Positions 1 to 5,133 of a stretch of 14,101 nt of DNA are shown here, piece by piece. The stretch covers positions 1 to 14,101 of the forward strand of contig JBIOHJ010000088.1 of the NCBI GenBank assembly GCA_044448905.1, given 5' to 3'. The position numbers were made by a program, and so were the translations under genes. The notes below the pieces were generated by a model. That model saw nothing but the letters and a program-made list of their open reading frames with translations. It was not told where the DNA came from and ran no database searches. How positions within the stretch are numbered: the stretch's first letter is position 1; each line of letters opens with the position of its first letter. The DNA comes from JBIOHJ01 sp044448905. Its GTDB lineage: Bacteria > Bacteroidota > Bacteroidia > AKYH767-A > OLB10.

Positions 1-769
1 GATATTTATTTCCCGCAACGTTTATTACCTTGCTGAACAATACTGACGAATCTTTTTCAATAGTCAACCCGGCATTTTCACCGGAGCATTGCCTTGCATC
101 AATTACAATTTCAACCGGGAAAGTATTTCCCAAAATAGCTACGCGGTTATGATTTACTTTCGAAATAAGAATATCTTTTTTAACCGAAGTATCGCCAAGC
201 GCAATGGTATAAACCGGAACGTTTAATGAATGGTCGGCATAAAGCGGGTTGCTGCCCGTGTTGTACAACCCATCGCTGGCAAGTATGATGGCTCCCACAT
301 TGCGGTTGGCAAATTTTAAACCGGCTTCGTAAAACAGTTTTGAAATATCGGTCTGCTTATCCGTAAAATTAAAATCAATTTTGTCTTTTACCTGGTCGCC
401 AAAAGAAAAAGTCCTGACCTCGTAATTTTTTTTCAGTTGGTCAATCATACTTGTAAAAGCCCCTGAGTATGTTTTTTTAAATACCGATGAATCTGTTCCC
501 ATCAAAATGGATTGCGAATTATCCTGCGCAATAATAATCACCGGTTTTTCCACTTCGCGGAAAATGGTTCTTATTAATGGCGATAATAAAAGAAACGCAA
601 GCACCGTAACTACCACGAAACGAAAAGCAGCCATCAGCTTTTTAAGCCACGGGCGCACTTCTTCAAGCAGCTGCTCTTTCCTGTACAGCGTAAAGGCATA
701 GAGAGCGCCTGCTAACAAACAAAATAAAATAAACCACCAGGGTTTGCCGGTAATGATTTCGAAATTCAC
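1..769 (-). CDS. Membrane-anchored VWA-like protein, N-terminal part (cut by window edge)
   Basis: The frame is open from a GTG at 769 to the left edge without a stop, giving 256 visible residues; the C-terminus lies outside. Two hydrophobic segments occur near the N-terminus (about residues 8-30, containing GKPWWFILFCLLAGALYAF, and about 46-66, containing FRFVVVTVLAFLLLSPLI). They are followed by a von Willebrand/BatA-like fold beginning EKPVIIIAQDNSQSI and including GAIILASDGLYNTGSNP. This arrangement is familiar from large Bacteroidota membrane proteins that resemble Bat aerotolerance or glutamine-amidotransferase-like proteins. The metal-site motif is AQDNSQS rather than the canonical DxSxS, so metal binding is doubtful. 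Start choice: a stop codon lies five codons upstream in frame and GTG is the only plausible initiator between. Transcribed divergently from ndk. The precise function is not known. Confidence 0.75.
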   Translation of the reverse strand, partial: MNFEIITGKPWWFILFCLLAGALYAFTLYRKEQLLEEVRPWLKKLMAAFRFVVVTVLAFLLLSPLIRTIFREVEKPVIIIAQDNSQSILMGTDSSVFKKTYSGAFTSMIDQLKKNYEVRTFSFGDQVKDKIDFNFTDKQTDISKLFYEAGLKFANRNVGAIILASDGLYNTGSNPLYADHSLNVPVYTIALGDTSVKKDILISKVNHNRVAILGNTFPVEIVIDARQCSGENAGLTIEKDSSVLFSKVINVAGNKY

Positions 770-814
770 AACACAGGAGGTTATTTAATAAATGATAAAA
801 ATTTTGTGCGTATG

Positions 815-822
815 CAAAGTAA
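815..822 (-). promoter_or_regulatory. Candidate -7 box for the leftward membrane-protein gene
   Basis: Read on the minus strand this is TTACTTTG, seven of eight matches to the Bacteroidota consensus TAnnTTTG. It would place a transcript start roughly 40 nt before the GTG at 769. No clear -33 TTG is visible at the expected distance, so this is a weak call. Confidence 0.3.
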
Positions 823-882
823 AGGAATAATGAAAGATTATTTTGAATTATGCTTTGTGGCATTTCGTCTGTTTTTTTTACC

Positions 883-940
883 CTGCGTCTTTGCGCCTCT
901 GCGTTCAACTTTTTTTAAACGCAGAGACGCTAAGACGCAG
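883..940. repeat. Imperfect inverted repeat, 23-bp arms (GACGCAGAG type)
   Basis: The left arm at 883-905 and right arm at 918-940 are reverse complements with two mismatches, around a T-rich 12-nt loop. Both arms carry the words GCAGAG and GACGC, a type of intergenic repeat I recall seeing scattered through Bacteroidota genomes. It sits between divergent genes and neither side has a T-tract directly after the stem in the right orientation, so it is not a convincing terminator. It takes up much of the otherwise empty 770-1066 spacer. Confidence 0.7.
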
Positions 941-1015
941 AGGAGAATAGAAAAGTTCATAACACTATAATGGAAAGAAAAATTCAAGCTGATCCATTAC
1001 CGAAGTTAACAACAA

Positions 1016-1046
1016 TTGGAATTTAGCATCCCCTGCCCTACTTTTG
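1016..1046 (+). promoter_or_regulatory. ndk promoter (Bacteroidota type)
   Basis: A TTG at 1016-1018 is separated by 20 nt from TACTTTTG at 1039-1046, a perfect TAnnTTTG -7 box at canonical spacing. The predicted transcript start near 1053 gives a leader of about 14 nt to the ATG at 1067. It also excludes the longer frame that would begin at 1016. Confidence 0.7.
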
Positions 1047-1066
1047 CATCCCCAAAAAATAATTTA

Positions 1067-1486
1067 ATGATTACCAACAGAACATTTACAATGATAAAGC
1101 CCGATGCCACATCGGCAGGGAATACCGGGGCCATACTGGATAAGATTTGCAAAGCCGGGTTTAAAATTATTGCTATGAAATACACGCGGCTTACTCCCGA
1201 AAGTGCAGGTAAGTTTTACGCCATCCATAAAGAACGCCCCTTTTATAACGACCTTGTAAAATATATGTCATCGGGCGCGATAACGGCTGCTATTTTAGAG
1301 AAAGAAAACGCGGTGGAAGATTTTCGTACGTTCATCGGTGCCACCGACCCATCGAAAGCCGCACCGGGTACTATCCGTAATTTATTTGCAAAATCAATTG
1401 ACGCCAACGCTATCCATGGCTCGGACAGCGATGCGAATGCCGCCATCGAAGGCGCTTTTTTCTTTTCGGCTTTGGAAATGTTTTAA
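1067..1486 (+). CDS. ndk: Nucleoside diphosphate kinase
   Basis: Transfers the gamma phosphate from ATP to nucleoside diphosphates through a phosphohistidine intermediate, balancing cytoplasmic NTP and dNTP pools. The 139-residue product has the family's usual length. It opens with RTFTMIKPDA (residues 5-14), has the substrate-site stretch HKERPFY (54-60), and carries the active-site signature NAIHGSDS (114-121) with catalytic His117. Arg87 and Arg104, the usual phosphate-contact arginines, are in place. The ATG at 1067 is preferred over an in-frame ATG at 1016, because the latter adds 17 residues not found in the family and lies at or upstream of the promoter. No clear terminator follows the stop. 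It is a housekeeping gene with higher GC than the genes just downstream. Confidence 0.97.
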   Translation: MITNRTFTMIKPDATSAGNTGAILDKICKAGFKIIAMKYTRLTPESAGKFYAIHKERPFYNDLVKYMSSGAITAAILEKENAVEDFRTFIGATDPSKAAPGTIRNLFAKSIDANAIHGSDSDANAAIEGAFFFSALEMF

Positions 1487-1530
1487 TAAACCGTTTGGGG
1501 GCTTGCTATCGCATACCTGCTGAATATTTC

Positions 1531-1538
1531 TACATTTG
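1531..1538 (+). promoter_or_regulatory. Candidate -7 box before the lipoprotein array
   Basis: TACATTTG matches TAnnTTTG exactly and lies 28 nt before the first possible ATG (1566) and 61 nt before the preferred one (1599). The only nearby upstream TTG (1503-1505) is about 25 nt away, longer than usual, so the -33 element is poor. Confidence 0.4.
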
Positions 1539-1598
1539 AGAAGTATTCCGCACCTTTGATATGAAATGGTGCGGATAATAATTGTCATCGGCAACCAA

Positions 1599-2237
1599 AT
1601 GGCGGCAGTGCGTAATCTAACTTTTGGAATTCTAATTGGGCTTTTTTTCAGCAGTTGCGAACCGTCAGTTTCATTTAATGAACCTCAGCCAACCGATACC
1701 AAACGTTTGAATGAGTTTCCAAGAAAATTGCAAGGCGAGTATTTAAACAAAGATGGTAATCCATTTCTGAAAATTAGCGACAAACTAATTTTACGCATTT
1801 ACGATTATGGACAGAAAGCGCATAAGAACCAACTAGACACTACAGTTAAAATAATTGGTGATACTCTTATTGATTTAAGTGATAGCTCTAAATATTTCAT
1901 CCGGTTTGAAGGAGACAGTGTTGTTATACTTTACCACTCAGAGGACACTTTATTTTACATTTCCAATCTAAATGTGTTGAAGAAATTCAAGGGATATTAC
2001 TTTTTGAATGTGGGTGATGCGAATTATTGGTATGTAAACAAATTGTATTTGAGCAAAGGAATTCTTTCAATAAATTCAATTTCAACAAAAGATGAAATAA
2101 ACAACTTGCGGGAAATAACAGAAACAACATCGGATACGACAAGTTACAATTTCAAACCAACAAAGACACAATTTAAAAAGTTTATCAAGCAAGATGGTTT
2201 TAAAGCTTCGGAATATTATGTACGATTAAAAAGATGA
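1599..2237 (+). CDS. Uncharacterised lipoprotein (array gene 1)
   Basis: With the ATG at 1599 the product has 212 residues. Its N-terminus MAAVRNLTFGILIGLFFSSC is a lipoprotein signal ending in a lipobox-like FSSC with lipidated Cys20. An in-frame ATG at 1566 would add 11 residues (MVRIIIVIGNQ) and cannot be excluded. The mature protein is beta-strand-rich, beginning LQGEYLNKDGNPFLKI, with several phrases about strand length and no recognisable catalytic motif. Its C-terminus, FKKFIKQDGFKASEYYVRL, resembles the end of the next gene's product. It is the first gene of an AT-rich array after ndk; a 65-nt gap holding a perfect palindrome separates it from gene 2. I do not recognise the family beyond a general likeness to uncharacterised Bacteroidota lipoproteins. 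Envelope location is inferred from the signal. Confidence 0.7.
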   Translation: MAAVRNLTFGILIGLFFSSCEPSVSFNEPQPTDTKRLNEFPRKLQGEYLNKDGNPFLKISDKLILRIYDYGQKAHKNQLDTTVKIIGDTLIDLSDSSKYFIRFEGDSVVILYHSEDTLFYISNLNVLKKFKGYYFLNVGDANYWYVNKLYLSKGILSINSISTKDEINNLREITETTSDTTSYNFKPTKTQFKKFIKQDGFKASEYYVRLKR

Positions 2238-2253
2238 TAGGAAAAATCAAACT

Positions 2254-2302
2254 GAATAAAATCCCTAAGGGGTTTAGAACCCCTTAGGGAGGAAAAGCAC
2301 AA
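2254..2302 (+). repeat. Leader element copy A, with perfect 13-bp palindrome
   Basis: This begins GAATAAAATCCC and runs to the ATG of gene 2 at 2303. Its core is a perfect inverted repeat, TCCCTAAGGGGTT at 2262-2274 against AACCCCTTAGGGA at 2278-2290, with a 3-nt spacer. After the stem comes GGAAAAGCACAA, then the start codon; GGGAGG at 2287-2292 could act as a ribosome-binding site, which is unusual in this phylum. Related copies precede the two following genes (B at 2879, C at 3348). Confidence 0.8.
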
Positions 2303-2884
2303 ATGGAAAGATACGTTCTATCATTTATATTACTTTTATATGGGTGCGGATTCGAGTCTGATGAACAGGCAAAGTTCTTCCCGGTTGACCCAAGTGAATT
2401 GATTTATAAAAAAGGCGACTGCCTGGCTTTTAAAATTGATAGCTCAAATTATATTGCAGGTATTGTGATGAATTTCAGTAAGGATGAAGGAGGACTTTGG
2501 TACGGGTTCTGTTTCACAGATTATTTGGATACCATAATTCCAGACATTTCAACAATTAAATCTAAAAATATATACGGAAGAAAAATTCAAAGCACAATTG
2601 ATGATAAAGGATATTTCGTTGGATTAGATTTTGAGTATATGAGTGATAGTTGCATAAAATCATTAAACGAAAAAAGTAAATTGATTGGCAATTTGAAACT
2701 TGATACAACTAAAATAGAATTGGGTTCGGAAGGTGCTACACGTGATTATTCTGAATTTATAGAAATGTTCAAGTTTGGGCGTAAACGCAGATTGTTACCC
2801 CCGGATGATTATAGAGAGATATTGAAACTTGATAAATTCAGACCGGATGAATATTTTTCGGTTAACACATTTATTATTGAATAA
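2303..2884 (+). CDS. Uncharacterised lipoprotein (array gene 2)
   Basis: The 193-residue product starts MERYVLSFILLLYGC, a short lipoprotein signal with lipobox LYGC and Cys15. The mature N-terminus GFESDEQ is acidic soon after the cysteine, resembling lipoprotein export signals that send Bacteroidota lipoproteins to the cell surface. Residues about 34-75 (KKGDCLAFKIDSSNYIAGIV, then GGLWYGFCFTDY) look like a small beta-barrel start reminiscent of Imm26-type immunity proteins, but that likeness is from memory and weak. The C-terminal YREILKLDKFRPDEYFSV echoes the C-terminus of array gene 1. The stop codon lies inside the next leader repeat (copy B). Function unknown. Confidence 0.72.
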   Translation: MERYVLSFILLLYGCGFESDEQAKFFPVDPSELIYKKGDCLAFKIDSSNYIAGIVMNFSKDEGGLWYGFCFTDYLDTIIPDISTIKSKNIYGRKIQSTIDDKGYFVGLDFEYMSDSCIKSLNEKSKLIGNLKLDTTKIELGSEGATRDYSEFIEMFKFGRKRRLLPPDDYREILKLDKFRPDEYFSVNTFIIE

Positions 2885-2910
2885 AATCCCTTAAGGGGTA
2901 AAAAGCAAGC
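2879..2910 (+). repeat. Leader element copy B (shortened)
   Basis: Begins GAATAAAATCCC, like copies A and C, but lacks the middle of the palindrome and passes directly to TTAAGGGGTAAAAAGCAAGC before the ATG at 2911. A 10-bp self-complementary core, CCCTTAAGGG, remains at 2888-2897. The element starts in the last sense codon of gene 2 and contains its TAA stop. AAGGGG at 2893-2898 lies about 12 nt before the start codon. Confidence 0.7.
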
Positions 2911-3297
2911 ATGAAATCACAGCTATTATATATTGAGTTAAAAACTGGTTTTAACGACAATGGACCGGCTTGGATTGGAAAAGGTTTTTTCTCGAAGACT
3001 GGTCAGACGGTTTATTTTAATGGTCAAGCTTTTAAAAAAGCTAAAGGTGTGTCAGGCAATCATTTTGAAATTGAAAGTGGTGACGAATATTGGATTTCCG
3101 GTATCAAGAAAAATGGCACTGACAGACATTGGGCGGGATCAGGAATTATTCAGATTGATGAGAGCATTTTATCAGACTACTTAAATCTAATTGGACAGAC
3201 TTCTTTAACAAAAAATAAATTCAAAATCGTGAAGCTTAATAATAATCCTCCAATAAGTGCAGTAACTGAAATTGAAAATAGAAAATTGGATGAGTAG
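2911..3297 (+). CDS. Small conserved cytoplasmic protein (array gene 3)
   Basis: The 128-residue product has no signal peptide or membrane segment, unlike its lipoprotein neighbours. It opens MKSQLLYIELKTGFNDNGPA and is rich in Gly, Trp and aromatic residues (AWIGKGFFSKTGQTVYFNG at about 20-38; EYWISGIKKNGTDRHWAGSG at about 59-78), suggesting a compact beta fold. I recall similar short Bacteroidota proteins, some of which may carry an implausible deoxyxylulose-phosphate-synthase name in databases. That recollection is unverified and nothing here resembles a thiamine-dependent enzyme. The gene follows leader copy B and is followed, 9 nt after its TAG, by trailer repeat D1. Function unknown. 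Confidence 0.75.
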   Translation: MKSQLLYIELKTGFNDNGPAWIGKGFFSKTGQTVYFNGQAFKKAKGVSGNHFEIESGDEYWISGIKKNGTDRHWAGSGIIQIDESILSDYLNLIGQTSLTKNKFKIVKLNNNPPISAVTEIENRKLDE

Positions 3298-3306
3298 AAA
3301 ACTGTT

Positions 3307-3330
3307 CATAACATTCAGATTAAAAGAAAT
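3307..3330 (+). repeat. Trailer repeat D, copy 1
   Basis: A 24-bp sequence starting CATAACATTCAG and ending AAAAGAAAT, located 9 nt after the stop of array gene 3. It recurs with one mismatch at 3978-4001, again just after a stop codon. Confidence 0.7.
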
Positions 3331-3347
3331 AAAAAAAGAAGAGCTTT

Positions 3348-3399
3348 GAATAAAATTCCCAAGGGATTTAGAATTACTTAGGGGGTAAAAGCAAAAATT
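3348..3399 (+). repeat. Leader element copy C (degenerate palindrome)
   Basis: Aligns along its length with copy A: GAATAAAATTCCC, then a decayed palindrome (AAGGGATTTAGAATTACTTA), then GGGGGTAAAAGCAAAAATT directly before the ATG at 3400. GGGGG at 3381-3385 lies about 14 nt before the start. Mismatches fall mainly in the right arm, so the stem is weaker than in copy A. Confidence 0.7.
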
Positions 3400-3969
3400 A
3401 TGAGATTATTTATTAATATAATCATTATTGTACTTTTTTTAAATTCCTGTTTTGGTCCGAAAGCAGTTTCAACTATTGAGTCGTACAATTTTGATGAAAA
3501 AAATAATCAGACTGTATTTAATAAATTTCCATTCGGTAGTGTAAGTATGCCTGGTAAATGGACAAAGGTTTCATATAATGATGTGAGTACACAACATAAT
3601 TTCAGGAATACAGATTCAGTCTTAACTGCTGTTGCAATTAATAAGACTTCAAGTTACCCTTTTTATAAAACAGGCATGACATCAAACACATTTGTTGAAG
3701 AAATGTATGAATGGGATTCTAAGTACCTTGTAGAACAAATAAAAGGAAAAAGAACAATAATTAAGCAAGACACATCAAATCATTTTATTATTTGGCAAAT
3801 CACAACAGATACTTTGAATTTAAAGATTGATAATCATTACTTATTTGGCTGCGAGAATGGAATTATTTTTACTGTGTTTATATCCACAGAAAAGTGGGCA
3901 AATGAACAGAAAGTTAATTTCGTTGAAATGGTATATAAAAATAAAACAGTTGGAGTATGTTGCGATTAG
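3400..3969 (+). CDS. Uncharacterised lipoprotein (array gene 4)
   Basis: The 189-residue product starts MRLFINIIIIVLFLNSC, a lipoprotein signal with lipobox LNSC and Cys17. The mature part contains SVSMPGKWTKVSYNDVSTQH (about 48-67), then AVAINKTSSYPF, EMYEWDSKYLVEQ and HFIIWQITTD. The run of alternating strands with a central helix resembles PsbP/Mog1-like folds, which is a pattern impression only. A pair of cysteines near the C-terminus (GVCCD) is notable. It follows leader copy C, and its stop is followed 8 nt later by trailer repeat D2. AT-rich, like the other array genes. Function unknown; probably a periplasmic or outer-membrane lipoprotein. Confidence 0.72.
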   Translation: MRLFINIIIIVLFLNSCFGPKAVSTIESYNFDEKNNQTVFNKFPFGSVSMPGKWTKVSYNDVSTQHNFRNTDSVLTAVAINKTSSYPFYKTGMTSNTFVEEMYEWDSKYLVEQIKGKRTIIKQDTSNHFIIWQITTDTLNLKIDNHYLFGCENGIIFTVFISTEKWANEQKVNFVEMVYKNKTVGVCCD

Positions 3970-3977
3970 CACGAACG

Positions 3978-4001
3978 CATAACAATCAGATTAAAAGAAA
4001 T
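3978..4001 (+). repeat. Trailer repeat D, copy 2
   Basis: Starts CATAACAATCAG and matches the copy at 3307-3330 at 23 of 24 positions. It is followed by a small hairpin, AATGC-GAA-GCATT (4000-4012), and marks the right end of the cassette-like array. Confidence 0.7.
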
Positions 4002-4037
4002 GCGAAGCATTCATGAACACCTTTAAAAATAAACCCC

Positions 4038-4045
4038 TACATTTG
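4038..4045 (+). promoter_or_regulatory. -7 box for the outer-membrane protein gene
   Basis: TACATTTG is a perfect TAnnTTTG box 21 nt before the ATG at 4067. Its position downstream of the in-frame ATG at 4013 argues for the later start. The -33 region (around 4013-4018, TTCATG) is a poor match. Confidence 0.5.
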
Positions 4046-4066
4046 AAGTTGAAAAAAACAAAGCAC

Positions 4067-4858
4067 ATGAAAAAAATCTTATTAATCGCAGCGCTTATTA
4101 TGTTTTCATACTCTGTAAACAGCCAAAGCCCGTGGAACATCGGGGTTATGCTCAGTGCCGGAGGCAATATTTCACAATTCAGCGGAGGCATGGAACAGGC
4201 AAATGCACTGTTCACCCATAGCGTCCACCCGGTAGGGCAGCTGGGCGTTTATGCGCGTTACAGAATTGCCCCGAACTGGAGCCTGCAAAGCGGTTTTGAT
4301 TTCAGCCAAATAGGTTTCACTTATCTTTTCGCTAAAGATTATTCGCTTCTTAATGAAATGGATCATAATGAAATAATGTATTCCGCCACTTGCGTAAGCC
4401 GCATGCCTGCCATGATTATTTATAACTCAAAATTAAACTGCCGCAATTGGCGGTTCATTGCCGGTGCAGGATTTGCTTTGAATGTGATTGATAATAATTG
4501 GCAAAGCAGCTACAATGACATTATTGAATGCCCGACAGGTATGAGCGAAGAGCAGATGAAGAATTATTATTCTGAATATAAATTTGAGGAAGCTCATGCA
4601 ACCTCAGCAGCTAACGGAAGCTTTACCTGGCTGATGGGATTTGAAAAAGTTTTCAAGCGCGGAAACATGTTCAGCTTTACATTCCAGGGAAATGCCGGCT
4701 TTACTCCTCTTGCCGAATCCACCGTTCAGTATTTTGCTGACGGAACAAACTATCATCACACTTTTACCAACTACGGAACTTATTGCTCGTTTGGTATCTC
4801 GTATTATTTTTTGCCTGTAGGAAGTAAAAAATTAGCCAGCGCTATCGAAAAAAAATAA
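4067..4858 (+). CDS. Outer-membrane beta-barrel protein (PorT/OMP-b-brl-like)
   Basis: From the ATG at 4067 the product has 263 residues, starting MKKILLIAALIMFSYSVNSQ, a normal signal peptide probably cleaved next to the SQS. The rest alternates amphipathic strands with Tyr/Phe/Trp girdle residues (NIGVMLSAGGNISQF; GVYARYRIAPNWSLQSGFDFS; WRFIAGAGFALNV; GTYCSFGISYYF), as in the eight-stranded barrels common in Bacteroidota. An in-frame ATG at 4013 would add 18 basic residues before the signal and lies upstream of the promoter, so it was rejected. GC is higher than in the preceding array. Role unknown; no ligand can be inferred. It is separated from the next gene by 275 nt. Confidence 0.8.
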   Translation: MKKILLIAALIMFSYSVNSQSPWNIGVMLSAGGNISQFSGGMEQANALFTHSVHPVGQLGVYARYRIAPNWSLQSGFDFSQIGFTYLFAKDYSLLNEMDHNEIMYSATCVSRMPAMIIYNSKLNCRNWRFIAGAGFALNVIDNNWQSSYNDIIECPTGMSEEQMKNYYSEYKFEEAHATSAANGSFTWLMGFEKVFKRGNMFSFTFQGNAGFTPLAESTVQYFADGTNYHHTFTNYGTYCSFGISYYFLPVGSKKLASAIEKK

Positions 4859-4876
4859 CCAGCAACTTGCGGTTAC

Positions 4877-4917
4877 TTCACCCGTCAGGCGAAACTAAGA
4901 ACATCCGGCAACGGATG
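4877..4917. repeat. Two adjacent small hairpins in the 4859-5133 spacer
   Basis: The second is a perfect 6-bp stem, CATCCG (4902-4907) and CGGATG (4912-4917), capped by GCAA. The first is a weaker stem, TTC-A-CC (4877-4882) against GG-C-GAA (4888-4893), with one internal mismatch. No T-run follows directly, so termination for the upstream gene is possible but unproven. The remainder of the spacer is AT-rich with only the candidate promoter below. Confidence 0.4.
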
Positions 4918-5078
4918 AACATGCCATGGTTGAAATTTATTTTCTTGTTGTACTTAAATAGCTCTTTATAGTACGATCTTCGTATTTGCAGTTTTCAACT
5001 GTAAGATTCCCCGGTTATTTATTTACAAAATGCAACCAATCAGCAAATAATACGTCCTTATGTTAGAGTAATTATGTA

Positions 5079-5086
5079 TAATTTTG
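5079..5086 (+). promoter_or_regulatory. -7 box for the three-gene operon at 5134
   Basis: TAATTTTG matches TAnnTTTG and would give a leader of about 40 nt before the ATG at 5134. No clear TTG lies about 20 nt upstream. Confidence 0.45.
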
Positions 5087-5133
5087 TTGTTCGTTAAAAC
5101 ACCCGCCTCCTTCAAATAATAAAACCCGTTTCT

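Noticed and set aside
776..827. Perfect AGGAGG followed by an ATG at 792 on the plus strand
   Set aside because: The frame ends after 12 codons, lies antisense to the leader of the leftward gene, and this phylum rarely uses such sites; probably chance.
663..908. Leftward reading frame of 81 codons over the ndk-divergent spacer
   Set aside because: Its first residues are translated from the left arm of the inverted repeat and it overlaps the VWA-like gene in another frame; composition is not protein-like.
1016..1066. N-terminal extension of ndk from the ATG at 1016
   Set aside because: It begins inside the promoter (-33 TTG at 1016) and adds 17 residues absent from the family.
2254..4012. 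Integron cassette array with attC sites
   Set aside because: The GCATAAC word in the trailer repeat recalls an attC core, but no matching GTTRRRY partner follows, there is no integrase, and the palindromes are too short.
4013..4066. Longer start for the outer-membrane barrel protein
   Set aside because: It would place 18 basic residues before a good signal peptide and lies upstream of the -7 box at 4038-4045.
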